Shown in pieces: positions 1 through 8,011 of a stretch of DNA of 64,000 bases. Within the stretch, counting starts at the first letter, position 1. Each line of letters opens with the position of its first letter. The translations under genes were made by a program, and so were the position numbers. The notes below the pieces were generated by a model. It saw nothing but the letters and a program-made list of their open reading frames with translations, did not search any database and was not told the origin of the DNA. The DNA comes from Tenuibacillus multivorans (GTDB taxonomy: Bacteria; Bacillota; Bacilli; Bacillales; Alkalibacillaceae): positions 222,778 through 286,777 of the forward strand of contig NZ_FNIG01000004.1 of the NCBI RefSeq assembly GCF_900103915.1, written 5' to 3'.

Positions 1-216
1 ATAGTAATTATTTTACCGCGAATTTTCCAAAATAAATAGTACGGTAACCGAAACTTTTTCATTTTTTTAACTTAAGTCTTAGGTGGGTTTAATACGTAAA
101 TATATACTCGGCTAAAAGGGTTACTAGCAAATTGGAAATTTAGCTTTTATCTCAATAGTTGAAAGAAAGCCGTGGCTAGGTATTTCTACTGTTCTGAAAA
201 ATGTACATAATATTAC

Positions 217-246
217 TTGACAGGAATATTCTTTATATGGAATAAT
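217..246 (+). promoter_or_regulatory. Candidate sigma-A promoter upstream of the ArsR gene
   Basis: TTGACA at 217-222 is followed after 18 nt by AATAAT at 241-246. It lies about 60 nt before a well-spaced GGAGGTGG ribosome site and the ArsR-type gene. The rest of positions 1-300 is AT-rich and shows no convincing gene. Confidence 0.45.
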
Positions 247-304
247 CGATTCATCAACAAGGTGTGTCAATGTTAAAGTGAAGAATCCGGAGGTGGTATT
301 CTTA

Positions 305-367
305 ATGCAGCAAAATGCGCTTATGGGTTTACGTAAAATACAAATAACGGGAGCTGATTCAACATGA
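305..367 (+). CDS. Possible 20-residue leader peptide coupled to ArsR gene
   Basis: A 20-codon frame starts with ATG at 305, six bases after a strong GGAGGTGG ribosome site. It ends with TGA at 365-367, overlapping the ATG of the regulator at 364 in an ATGA arrangement. Such an overlap would couple translation of the two frames. The peptide is basic and has no recognisable domain. It could be a true leader, or just a good ribosome site followed by a chance frame. The regulator itself has only a weak site of its own (GGGAG about 11 nt upstream), which slightly favours coupling. Confidence 0.3.
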   Translation: MQQNALMGLRKIQITGADST

Positions 368-690
368 ACGCACAAACATTTAATGCATTGGCGGAACCCA
401 ATCGACTTGATATCGTCGACCTCCTTCTTGAAGAACCGCTTCCAGTAGGAGAAATTGCGGATAAACTAAAGCTAAACCAACCCCAAACTTCGAAGCATCT
501 TCGTGTATTGAGTGAAGCTGGTCTCGTTGAGGTTCAGCCGATAGCTAATCGTCGTATTTATAAGCTAAGACCAGAACCGTTTCAAGAATTGGATAGCTGG
601 CTTGACTCCTACCGTCGCATGTGGGAGGCGCGGATGGATCGGCTGGACGATTATCTCAATGTATTACAGGGAAAGAAACCATTGAATTGA
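364..690 (+). CDS. ArsR-family winged-helix repressor
   Basis: This 108-residue protein has the ArsR/SmtB winged helix fold over roughly residues 5-80, with the recognition region LKLNQPQTSKHLRVL and a following wing containing ANRRIYKL. It lacks the cysteine-rich metal site of ArsR and CadC, so it probably senses something other than a thiophilic metal or acts through protein contacts. It is followed by an AHSA1/SRPBCC gene and a VOC protein. The pairing of a Cys-less ArsR regulator with an SRPBCC-domain gene is common in Bacillaceae and suggests one operon. The ligand is unknown. Confidence 0.85.
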   Translation: MNAQTFNALAEPNRLDIVDLLLEEPLPVGEIADKLKLNQPQTSKHLRVLSEAGLVEVQPIANRRIYKLRPEPFQELDSWLDSYRRMWEARMDRLDDYLNVLQGKKPLN

Positions 691-896
691 TGAATTGGAA
701 GCGATAAAACACGATATTTTCACAAAGTCACTTCTATCAATTGTATGTATGGTGACTGATTAAGCAAAAACATCAAGTTCGAAGACATAGTAGTCAACCT
801 TTCCATAAGCGTGTTTAATTATGCTGATGATAAAGAGTATTGATTAAGGTAAATGTGAAGCGGAGAAAGATTATACAATTGGATGGAGGAGTTAAA

Positions 897-1412
897 ATGT
901 CAATTAACGAATTAACCTCTAGAGTAGAAAACGATCAGGTGCTGGTACTGGAGCACATTTTTGGGGCACCTCGTGATCTCGTGTTCAAAATGTTTAAAGA
1001 ACCTGAGCATCTCAAGCATTGGTGGGGACCTATTGGCTGGGATCTTCCTGTTTGCCACATTGATTTTCGACCGGGCGGTACATGGCATTTCTGTATGAAA
1101 TGCATTGACCGGAATCAAGGGGAATTTTATGGGATGGAATCTTGGGGAAAAGTCGTTTACAAGGATATTATTGAGCCCGAGATGATTTCTTACACCGATT
1201 ACTTCTCAGATGCTGATGGAAATATTGACGAGAGTTTGCCATCATCAGAGATCACGTTGGAATTCATCGATTTAGGTGATAAAACGAGGCTAGTTAACCG
1301 TGCTGAATATGTATCCGCAGAAGCTCTTAAGACTGTCATGGACATGGGGATGTTAGAAGGTATCACGGAAACTTGGAACCGTCTAGAAGAGCATCTAAAA
1401 GAAGTAAAATAA
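897..1412 (+). CDS. SRPBCC / AHSA1-domain protein
   Basis: The 171-residue product is an activator-of-Hsp90-ATPase-1-like START-fold protein. The family features EHLKHWWGP near residue 35, the FRPGGTWHF strand and a final amphipathic helix are all visible. The start at 897 is preferred because GGATGGAGG lies 8 nt upstream; an in-frame start at 840 has no ribosome site. These proteins form a hydrophobic cavity that can bind small ligands, but no enzymatic function is certain. It follows an ArsR regulator and precedes a double-VOC protein, a recurring neighbourhood in this phylum. Confidence 0.85.
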   Translation: MSINELTSRVENDQVLVLEHIFGAPRDLVFKMFKEPEHLKHWWGPIGWDLPVCHIDFRPGGTWHFCMKCIDRNQGEFYGMESWGKVVYKDIIEPEMISYTDYFSDADGNIDESLPSSEITLEFIDLGDKTRLVNRAEYVSAEALKTVMDMGMLEGITETWNRLEEHLKEVK

Positions 1413-1445
1413 AGCATACCCTATATTTAAAAGGAGGAACTATCA

Positions 1446-2354
1446 ATGATAAATCAAAAAATTGTTCCCCATCTGTGGTTTAATCAAGAAGCGCAAGAAG
1501 CCGCACAATTTTATACATCTATTTTTCCGGATTCAAAAGTGATCAATATCGCAACCGTACGTGATACGCCATCTGGAGATAGTGATATCGTTTCTTTTAA
1601 TCTTGCAGGCTATTCATTCATGGCTATAAATGGTGGCCCACATTTTCAGTTCAATCCTTCGATTTCTTTTTTTGTCAATTTTGATCCTTCAAGAGATGAG
1701 AACGCGAGAGACAATTTAGATCAGCTTTGGGAAAAGCTATCCCAAGGTGGAACACCACTTATGCCACTCCAAGAATATCCGTTCAGTAAACGCTACGGAT
1801 GGATACAGGATAAGTATGGCCTGACATGGCAGCTGATCCTCACAAACCCAGAAGGTGAGGAACGGCCATTTATTGTACCTTCATTAATGTTTGTTCAGGA
1901 TGTGTGCGGTAAGGCAGAAGAAGCCAGTGACTTTTATCTTTCTGTTTTCCATGATTCAAGACGAGGGGAAATCGCTCGTTATCCTGCTGGCATGGAACCA
2001 GAAAAGGAAGGGACGTTGATGTTTACAGATTTTATGCTTAATAATCAATGGTTAGCCGCCATGGACAGTGCGGGGCCACATGACTTTACATTTAATGAGG
2101 CCATTTCACTTTTAGTTCGGTGTGACAATCAAGAAGAGATAGATGACTACTGGGAAAAGCTTTCATCAGATCCTAAAGCTGAACAATGCGGTTGGTTGAA
2201 AGATAAGTACGGAGTCTCTTGGCAAGTCTGGCCAGAGGTTATGGGAGAAATGATGGCGAACGGGACGAACGAACAAATGGAACGATTAACCCAAACATTT
2301 CTCCAAATGAAAAAATTTAACATAGAAAAATTAAGAGAAGCCTATCAAGGTTAG
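1446..2354 (+). CDS. Double VOC (PhnB-like) protein
   Basis: The 302-residue protein contains two tandem vicinal-oxygen-chelate domains of the PhnB / 3-demethylubiquinone-9 methyltransferase-like type, about residues 5-125 and 140-270. Each half ends with the same signature, YGWIQDKYGLTWQL in the first and CGWLKDKYGVSWQVWP in the second, and each begins with an F-L-or-W-F, A-x-x-F-Y pattern. It starts 33 nt after the SRPBCC gene with an AAAGGAGGA ribosome site, so the two are likely cotranscribed. Despite the family name, methyltransferase activity is not expected; a metal-dependent binding or resistance role is more plausible. The substrate is unknown. Confidence 0.85.
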   Translation: MINQKIVPHLWFNQEAQEAAQFYTSIFPDSKVINIATVRDTPSGDSDIVSFNLAGYSFMAINGGPHFQFNPSISFFVNFDPSRDENARDNLDQLWEKLSQGGTPLMPLQEYPFSKRYGWIQDKYGLTWQLILTNPEGEERPFIVPSLMFVQDVCGKAEEASDFYLSVFHDSRRGEIARYPAGMEPEKEGTLMFTDFMLNNQWLAAMDSAGPHDFTFNEAISLLVRCDNQEEIDDYWEKLSSDPKAEQCGWLKDKYGVSWQVWPEVMGEMMANGTNEQMERLTQTFLQMKKFNIEKLREAYQG

Positions 2355-2372
2355 AATCGTAATAGAAAAGAG

Positions 2373-2753
2373 TGTGGGATAAAAATAACTAGAGGGTGAT
2401 GAAAGGCGAACAATATCATCTAATATAATTAAAAATGAACGGAGTCAAAATGCGTAGACGCCTCGTCGACTAAAAACGGCCACGTCCTGCGCCTGCGGTT
2501 ACTCGGCGCAAACTTACGCAAGGATGTAACGCAAGTAGCATTTGTGGCCAACGCCGACACTTGAACATCCAGTTCTTCGCGGTGACAGCACGAGTCTCGA
2601 GACCCCGCAGGCAGCGCTTTTCTGCCGAGGAGGCTCGAGCCGTGCCCGCGGCAAGCGAAGCATTTTGACGTAGTGAATAAAATCTGAACTAATTCATGAA
2701 TAATTGAATCTAGTTCGGATTTTATGTTTTTAATAAAGTTTTGTCTCAGCCCC
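2373..2753. repeat. GC-rich nested-palindrome element, copy A (with internal insert)
   Basis: This 381-bp gene-free stretch matches 47227-47493 almost base for base at both ends, but carries about 115 extra bases (roughly 2464-2577). The outer ends are inverted (GTGGGATAAAA and TTTTGTCTCAGCCC). Inside them AAAATGCG pairs with GCATTTT, AAAATCTGAACT pairs with AGTTCGGATTTT, and the core is GC-rich. The extra block has its own inverted ends GGCCAC and GTGGCC. It carries no open frame of note. Multi-copy elements of this kind occur between convergent or neighbouring genes in Bacillaceae; function unknown. Confidence 0.85.
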
Positions 2754-2823
2754 TATCATTAATCCAGTTATTCAAGGAGTAAAACATTTTATATCGGTAC
2801 ATAAACCTTTGAAAAATCTGGCC

Positions 2824-3417
2824 TTATTTCTGACCAGATCGTGTTGCACGTTTTATTTTTGTATTAGCTTCTTGTTCAATAAGGTCTTTCAGCTCTGTCA
2901 AGACAGGGCTAAAGGATGTGTGACGACCAAGCATGTAGCTCATATCATACTCAATCGGAAGCCAGGTTTTAATGTCAGCTTCGTTATGCTGGATTTGCGC
3001 TTCAAGCTTATCAAGGGCGTTAGCAACTTTAGCTTCATAAGTCTGTTTATCTTCAAATTCATGCCAAAGGTCATACCATTCTTGTCCCTGTTCACCGCCA
3101 ATAAGTTCCATTATTCTAAGGATGGCTTGTTCTTCATTTTTAGCCTTCACCAGTTTTGCTTCGTCATCATTTAATGTATCAAAAGCCGGAATGTCACCAG
3201 CTTCTGCTTCAACTAAATCATGAATAATAATCATTTTGAGCAGTTTAAGCTGATCAATCTCCTTTTCTAAATATGGTGAAATAAGCATGCCCATTAAAGA
3301 AACGCGCCAAGTATGCTCTGCGACGCTTTCTTGACGTCCGTCAGATAGCCAGCTATGGCGTAATTCAGACTTCAATTTTTCCGATAAATGAATGACTTCC
3401 ATTATATTATCTAGCAT
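2824..3417 (-). CDS. HD-domain phosphohydrolase (YfbR/HDDC2-like)
   Basis: The 197-residue protein has the HD-domain metal ligands in order: EHTWRVSLMG, then IIHDLVEAEAGDIP with the HD pair. A C-terminal region DKLEAQIQHNEAD supplies the last aspartate. This pattern fits the YfbR/HDDC2 group of 5'-deoxynucleotidases, which hydrolyse dNMPs. The start at the ATG of position 3417 is preferred because GAGGAG lies 7 nt upstream; a GTG six codons earlier lacks a site. It is a single gene transcribed against its neighbours. Substrate is inferred from family only. Confidence 0.8.
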   Translation of the reverse strand: MLDNIMEVIHLSEKLKSELRHSWLSDGRQESVAEHTWRVSLMGMLISPYLEKEIDQLKLLKMIIIHDLVEAEAGDIPAFDTLNDDEAKLVKAKNEEQAILRIMELIGGEQGQEWYDLWHEFEDKQTYEAKVANALDKLEAQIQHNEADIKTWLPIEYDMSYMLGRHTSFSPVLTELKDLIEQEANTKIKRATRSGQK

Positions 3418-3548
3418 TTTTTTACTCCTCGTCACTTTTTATAGAAAGTTTATATCATCCTACTTGGGTTGTATAGTGTATTCTCTTAAAAGACACGTTC
3501 ATCACCACGTGCTATAATAACATTAGTACTTCGAAGGGAGTTTTTCCT

Positions 3549-3833
3549 ATCTTACACCAACACCCTTATTACACCGTAAGACGTGAAATTGATTATTTTA
3601 ATTTCCAACAAAAGAAGATTGAAGATGAGCATTGGGTAGTGCTTTATGAGGATAAATTGGTGACAGAAGAAAAGGAATATCCGATTCATCAAGTGTTTGA
3701 TTTATCATATAAAATGCTTTCCAATCGGTATGGATTCTTTTATCTTCATACGAATAAAGGTGTTGTAACACTTCATATCAAAGAATCACCAGCTGAATTC
3801 ATTAAAAAATTTAGAACGGTTGAGCGAAAATAG
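3549..3833 (+). CDS. Small conserved-looking protein with probable non-standard start codon
   Basis: The frame ending at 3833 has a possible GTG at 3639, but that codon has no ribosome site. The same frame is open and coding-like far upstream, encoding YYTVRREIDYFNFQQKK just ahead of it. A clear GAAGGGAG sits at 3533-3540, and a TATAAT box at 3513-3518. Exactly 8 nt after the ribosome site lies ATC (3549), followed by TTA; no ATG, GTG or TTG is available there. AUC or another rare start would give about 94 residues. A sequence error that removed a start is the alternative. The protein is basic, with no domain I recognise. Confidence 0.55.
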   Translation: MLHQHPYYTVRREIDYFNFQQKKIEDEHWVVLYEDKLVTEEKEYPIHQVFDLSYKMLSNRYGFFYLHTNKGVVTLHIKESPAEFIKKFRTVERK

Positions 3834-3896
3834 ACACACGGTCACTTTCAAGTGTGTCTATTATAAATTATAATAGGTAGAGGTTTAGGGGGAATA

Positions 3897-4763
3897 ATGA
3901 TGGCGAAAAATAAAGTTTTATTAGTGGATGGTATGGCACTGTTGTTTCGGGCGTATTATGCAACAGCGATGAGTGGGTATTTTATGGTCAATAGTAAGGG
4001 TATCCCGACAAATGGCATTCATGGTTTTGTTAGACATCTAATAACAGCAACCAACACATTTACCCCATCGCATGTTGTAGCGTGCTGGGATATGGGAAGT
4101 CATACATTTAGAAATGATTTATATCCAGACTATAAAGCCAACCGCGGTGCTCCGCCTGAGGAGCTGATCCCACAATTTGATTTAGTTAAAGAAGTAACAG
4201 AAGCGATGGACATACCGAATATCGGTGAGGTTGGTTATGAAGCTGATGATTGTATTGGAACGTTGGCCAATCTATATAAAAATGATTCTGAGGTTTATAT
4301 TTTAACGGGTGACCAAGATATTTTACAGCTGCTAGACACTAATGTAAATGTCGTGTTACTCAAAAAAGGTTACGGGAACTACGATATTTATCACGCTGAT
4401 CGTTTTAAAGAAGAAAAAGGGATAACGCCGAGGCAAATGATTGAACTCAAGGCCATGATGGGTGATACAAGCGATAATTATCCAGGTGTAAAAGGTATCG
4501 GTGAAAAAACGGCACTGAAATTATTGAAGCAGCACGGTTCATTGGAACAAATTTTAGAAAACCTCGATTCATTAACGAAAGCACAACGGTCAAAATTTGA
4601 AAATGATTTAGACATGGTCCATCTTTCACGAAAACTCGCTGAAATTAATTGTGAAGCGGGTGTTAGCTGTGATCTGAATGAGGCTGAGTTTCGTATGAAT
4701 CGCGACCGCGTGATGGAAAAGTTTCAGGAATTAGAATTCAAACGAATAGACCAAATCTTATAA
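3897..4763 (+). CDS. ypcP: 5'-3' exonuclease / flap endonuclease (YpcP-like)
   Basis: The 288-residue protein equals the N-terminal 5'-nuclease domain of DNA polymerase I without the polymerase. Visible are the FEN acidic residues in LLVDGMALLFRAYY, the YEADDCIGTLA loop, TGDQDILQLL and the helix-hairpin-helix region MMGDTSDNYPGVKGIGEKTA. It removes 5' flaps and RNA primers during Okazaki fragment maturation and repair. ATG codons at 3897 and 3900 both follow a GGGGG site. A pyrimidine-dimer glycosylase gene follows after only a few bases, suggesting a small repair operon. B. subtilis YpcP has the same architecture. Confidence 0.9.
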   Translation: MMAKNKVLLVDGMALLFRAYYATAMSGYFMVNSKGIPTNGIHGFVRHLITATNTFTPSHVVACWDMGSHTFRNDLYPDYKANRGAPPEELIPQFDLVKEVTEAMDIPNIGEVGYEADDCIGTLANLYKNDSEVYILTGDQDILQLLDTNVNVVLLKKGYGNYDIYHADRFKEEKGITPRQMIELKAMMGDTSDNYPGVKGIGEKTALKLLKQHGSLEQILENLDSLTKAQRSKFENDLDMVHLSRKLAEINCEAGVSCDLNEAEFRMNRDRVMEKFQELEFKRIDQIL

Positions 4764-4775
4764 AGGACGATGCAA

Positions 4776-5213
4776 ATGCGATTATGGTCAATACATCCCA
4801 GATATTTAGATGCGAAAGGGTTAGTTGCTTGTTGGCGTGAATCATTGTTGGCGCAAAAGGTGTTACGGGGTGAAACAAAAGGCTACACGAATCACCCTCA
4901 GTTAGTACGGTTTCGTCAACATGAGGATCCGATTCAGGCTGTTGGTATTTATTTAGAATATGTTTATATTGAGGCCAAGGCTCGTGGTTATAATTTTGAC
5001 CACGAAAAAATTGTCAAAGTCAAGCCTTGTGACCAGATTTTGGTGACTACAGGGCAATTAGAATATGAATGGGCTCACTTAAGGGCAAAATTACGCCAAC
5101 GTGACCCCAACCGTTTAAAACAATTAAAGAAACTAGTGGCTAAAGATATTTTTCCACACCCACTATTTAAAGTCGTAGAAGGATCTGTGGAGGAATGGGA
5201 AGTCATTAAATGA
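4776..5213 (+). CDS. Pyrimidine dimer DNA glycosylase (Pyr_excise family)
   Basis: The 145-residue protein begins MRLWSIHPRYLDAKGLVACW, the hallmark of the bacterial pyrimidine-dimer glycosylase / T4 endonuclease V-like family. Further family marks are GETKGYTNHPQLVRF and the YLEYVYIEAKARGYNFD segment. These enzymes excise UV-induced cyclobutane dimers and nick the abasic site. The second ATG (4776) is chosen because AAAGGA is 8 nt upstream and because family members start at MRLW; the ATG at 4770 is too close to the site. It sits 12 nt after the FEN-like nuclease, which would process the nick, so the pair makes functional sense. Confidence 0.85.
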   Translation: MRLWSIHPRYLDAKGLVACWRESLLAQKVLRGETKGYTNHPQLVRFRQHEDPIQAVGIYLEYVYIEAKARGYNFDHEKIVKVKPCDQILVTTGQLEYEWAHLRAKLRQRDPNRLKQLKKLVAKDIFPHPLFKVVEGSVEEWEVIK

Positions 5214-5245
5214 ACTGCTTATCATAAATGGTGGGCAGTTTTTTT
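5213..5245 (+). terminator. Rho-independent terminator after the repair operon
   Basis: AACTGC (5213-5218) pairs with GCAGTT (5235-5240), followed by a run of T. It directly follows the glycosylase stop codon. Confidence 0.75.
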
Positions 5246-5257
5246 ATTCGTAAAGAT

Positions 5258-5287
5258 GGGAACCTTACGACTTCAGGTTTCGTCTAA
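5258..5287 (+). promoter_or_regulatory. Candidate ECF-sigma autoregulatory promoter
   Basis: GGGAACC ending at 5264 and CGTCTAA starting at 5281 give an AAC core and a CGTC core separated by about 17 nt. This is the general form of ECF-sigma promoters, and it lies 30 nt upstream of the ECF sigma gene, as expected for autoregulation. No sigma-A promoter is obvious there. Confidence 0.55.
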
Positions 5288-5319
5288 ATAAGTAAATAAA
5301 CAAAAAGGTAGGTAAAGCC

Positions 5320-5862
5320 ATGGGAATATCAGAAGAGCTTGACTCCGCGCACCATCGAAGGCAGCTCTTGGAGAAATTGATGGATCAATATGGTGAATCC
5401 TTGACACGACTAGCCATGACATACGTAAAGGATCAGTATATTGCTGAAGATATTATTCAAGAAACGTTTCTTAAAGTATATAAAAATCTAGATCGTTTTG
5501 AAGGTCGATCTTCTTACCAGACTTATTTGTATCGTATTGTGATGAATGGCTGCTACGACTACTTACGAAGCTGGCATCACCGAAAAGTACAAATAACAGA
5601 GAAGTTCACATTGACACATGAAGAAGGCAACACATCAGAGAAACATTTATTAGATAAAGATAAAAATCTAGAGCTAGCTCAGAACGTGTTAAAGCTATCC
5701 ATCAAATTACGTGAAGTTATTATTTTGTTTTACTATCAAGACTTTACAGTTGATGAAATAGCTAAAACACTTGATATATCACAGAACACGGTTAAAACTA
5801 GATTATTTCGTGCCAGGAAAAAGTTAGAGAATCAACTTAAAGAAGGAGGGTGGGAATGGTGA
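5320..5862 (+). CDS. ECF-type RNA polymerase sigma factor
   Basis: The 180-residue protein has sigma region 2 at about residues 25-90, with the AEDIIQETFLKVYKNL and YQTYLYRIVMNGCYDYLR motifs. Region 4 at about residues 120-175 carries the helix-turn-helix IAKTLDISQNTVKTRLFRAR. The short length and lack of regions 1 and 3 mark it as extracytoplasmic-function type, related to the SigV/SigX/SigM group of Bacillus. Its stop overlaps the start of a membrane protein that is probably its anti-sigma factor. A candidate self-activated promoter precedes it. The signal sensed is not evident. Confidence 0.9.
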   Translation: MGISEELDSAHHRRQLLEKLMDQYGESLTRLAMTYVKDQYIAEDIIQETFLKVYKNLDRFEGRSSYQTYLYRIVMNGCYDYLRSWHHRKVQITEKFTLTHEEGNTSEKHLLDKDKNLELAQNVLKLSIKLREVIILFYYQDFTVDEIAKTLDISQNTVKTRLFRARKKLENQLKEGGWEW

Positions 5863-6587
5863 AACAGCGACTCAAGCAAGAATTGGATGACATGATTGGA
5901 AAAGATAAGTTATTCAATCAAGAACAGAAGCAAGCCATTTTTAACCGAATAGAGTCAGGTGGACATTCGGAGGTTAAAAGTAAACGACCATTTTTTATGG
6001 CCGGTTTGACCATAGCTGTAGTCAGTATCGCAGTTGTATTATTTTTATCAGAGGTATCATTCGCACCTAATAAAGGTAAAGAAGCTGAAGAATCAACTCA
6101 CCCAGTGGAAACTGAAGAATCAGAACCCGTGCAAGATGAAACGAAAGAACCAGAAGACACTAATGAATATACCTCATTACAATTAACGGATGAATTAGAT
6201 GAAATCTATCAACAGTACGCCCAGACCCATGATGAAAAGCTATTGGAAGGATTAAAGCCATTTGATATTTTTAGGTTGTATCACGAATCAATGATTCAAT
6301 TTGATCGAAGAACCGAATTCGAATTGTACTATCAAGAGGGTCAATATTTTCCTTATGACGAATTCGAACCTTTTGCAACGGATTTAGCCATGGATGAAGT
6401 AGGTAAGCAAAATTATCGCGATTTCTATCAGGAACTTTTAACGATTGATCAATTTGAAATTGAATATGTATCAGATCATGAGGCTTTAATTCATTATGAG
6501 GAGCCTACGGAAGGAAATCCGCTAAGTTTTCGAGTGGTCAAAAACAGCAATGGTGTCTGGAAGATTCCTTGGATACCATTTCACTAA
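5856..6587 (+). CDS. Putative membrane anti-sigma factor
   Basis: The 243-residue protein has a cytoplasmic N-terminus of about 40 residues. One membrane helix follows at about residues 47-66 (GLTIAVVSIAVVLFLS), then a very acidic linker of about 50 residues and an extracellular domain of about 130 residues. It overlaps the sigma gene by 7 nt (ATGGTGA), with AAGGAGG 6 nt before the ATG at 5856, so translation is coupled. This architecture and position indicate an anti-sigma factor holding the ECF sigma at the membrane. I do not recognise the extracellular domain, and the usual zinc-binding HxxxCxxC anti-sigma motif is absent. Confidence 0.7.
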   Translation: MVKQRLKQELDDMIGKDKLFNQEQKQAIFNRIESGGHSEVKSKRPFFMAGLTIAVVSIAVVLFLSEVSFAPNKGKEAEESTHPVETEESEPVQDETKEPEDTNEYTSLQLTDELDEIYQQYAQTHDEKLLEGLKPFDIFRLYHESMIQFDRRTEFELYYQEGQYFPYDEFEPFATDLAMDEVGKQNYRDFYQELLTIDQFEIEYVSDHEALIHYEEPTEGNPLSFRVVKNSNGVWKIPWIPFH

Positions 6588-6603
6588 ATATACGCCTTGA
6601 GAC

Positions 6604-6625
6604 GGAGAGCATCTCCTATTATTTT
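6604..6625 (+). terminator. Probable terminator of the sigma/anti-sigma operon
   Basis: GGAGA/TCTCC hairpin (6604-6616) followed by TATTATTTTT, 17 nt after the anti-sigma stop. The stem is short. Confidence 0.45.
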
Positions 6626-6663
6626 TGATATAATAGTTTTCAAATTTTCTAGGGGGTGAGTAT

Positions 6664-7182
6664 ATGGGGAATCAATTAGTAAAACCAACGATTGCATTAG
6701 AAGAGGCTTTTAATGATTATATTAATGAATGGAAAGAGTATGGTGAGAAGCTTGTACCAACTGTCCTAAGAAGACCAGGAGACAATTTTGAAGTATTTAT
6801 TGAAAAACTATTATTAGCCGAACGGGGCATCGGGATTCCCGAAGGATGGGTGGCTAATTCAACTTATTTACTTGTTAATGACAATCAAAGAATCTTAGGA
6901 GCGTGCCACATTCGCCATGAATTAACCGAAACACTTCTAAATATCGGAGGACACGTTGGATATGGTGTCAGACCAACTGAGCGGGGAAAAGGATATGCCT
7001 CAGAAATTTTAAGGCTAGCCCTGTTGAAGGTTAAAAATATGGGGGTAGAACAAGCATTGATCACATGTAATGAAAATAATATTGCTTCAAAGAAGGTTAT
7101 TCTTAATAACGGAGGCGTGGAAGGTCAATCCTTTGTTGAAGAGGATGGAAATGTGGTCAAACGTTATTGGATTGAATTGTAA
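6664..7182 (+). CDS. GNAT-family N-acetyltransferase
   Basis: The 172-residue protein carries a GNAT acetyl-CoA-binding fold in its C-terminal two thirds. The motif-A region is VGYGVRPTERGKGYASEIL near residues 98-117, followed by NENNIASKKVILNNGG, the usual tail of the fold. It belongs to the group often annotated as predicted acetyltransferases acting on small molecules or amino groups. The ATG at 6664 follows AGGGGGTGAG. It stands alone between the ECF operon and a convergent LysE gene. The substrate cannot be told. Confidence 0.85.
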   Translation: MGNQLVKPTIALEEAFNDYINEWKEYGEKLVPTVLRRPGDNFEVFIEKLLLAERGIGIPEGWVANSTYLLVNDNQRILGACHIRHELTETLLNIGGHVGYGVRPTERGKGYASEILRLALLKVKNMGVEQALITCNENNIASKKVILNNGGVEGQSFVEEDGNVVKRYWIEL

Positions 7183-7268
7183 CCCTAGCTAATCTGTAAA
7201 TTAAAGACAAGTGAATGTATGATTTTGTTATGAAAGCTCAATTAATCTTTAATGTCACACACAAATAT

Positions 7269-7300
7269 AGCCCCTTCGATTTAGGAAAATCAAGGGGCTT
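7269..7300. terminator. Convergent terminator between GNAT and LysE genes
   Basis: AGCCCCTT (7269-7276) pairs with AAGGGGCT (7292-7299) around an AT-rich loop. It lies between convergent genes and could serve both strands. Confidence 0.6.
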
Positions 7301-7318
7301 ACTTAATCATAAGAAAAT

Positions 7319-7951
7319 CTAATTATGAGCCTTTTCAAAAAATAGTTTTATTCCAAAACCGATTAGTATTGTGCCCGTGATTCCTTCAATAATATTTTGT
7401 GTTTTAGGTTTTTTCATAATGGCACTAATATAATTTATCAAATATACATATAGGAAAAACCATACGGCAGTCATTACTGTATAAGTTGCACCCATTATAA
7501 GAAACGGCGAAAAAGAATGACTTCCAGCGTCAATGAATTGAGGAAAAAAGGTTAAGAATAAGACCGCAACTTTGGGATTTAGGAGATTTGTAAGAAAACC
7601 ATGTTTAAAACAAGATGTGTTTACAAACTTGCCTTTTGTATTCATCTCATTGCTCGTAGCTACATCCTTTTTCTTCAAAGACCATAATGTCTTAACGCCT
7701 AAATAAATTAAGTAAGCAGCACCCACATACTTGATAATAGAGAACAATAACGCGGATTTCACAATGATGGCTGAGAGACCTAATACAGCAGCAGAAGTAT
7801 GGATAAGAAGAGCACAACAAATACCTAAAGCTGTTTTAAGCCCCCCGACTTTCCCAGTGGTGACAGTATTTTTTGTAGCAATTGCAATGTCGGGACCCGG
7901 TAAAATAATAAAAAAAATACACATAAGGACAAAAAGATAAAAACTTACCAT
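7319..7951 (-). CDS. LysE-family amino-acid exporter
   Basis: The 210-residue membrane protein has about six hydrophobic helices and the LysE/RhtB signature near its start, FIILPGPDIAIATKNTVTTG, followed by GGLKTALGICCALLIH. Another family mark is LTNLLNPKVAVLFLTFFPQF around residue 120. Such proteins export lysine, threonine, homoserine lactones or related amino acids. GGAGATAATTAA precedes the ATG at 7951. The IS4 element is inserted just upstream (8003-9434), about 50 nt from the start, so the native promoter may have been displaced. Confidence 0.9.
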   Translation of the reverse strand: MVSFYLFVLMCIFFIILPGPDIAIATKNTVTTGKVGGLKTALGICCALLIHTSAAVLGLSAIIVKSALLFSIIKYVGAAYLIYLGVKTLWSLKKKDVATSNEMNTKGKFVNTSCFKHGFLTNLLNPKVAVLFLTFFPQFIDAGSHSFSPFLIMGATYTVMTAVWFFLYVYLINYISAIMKKPKTQNIIEGITGTILIGFGIKLFFEKAHN

Positions 7952-8011
7952 TTAATTATCTCCTTTCTTCTTATGATAAAGGTGATACTTACACTTTATT
8001 ATATATAAGGT

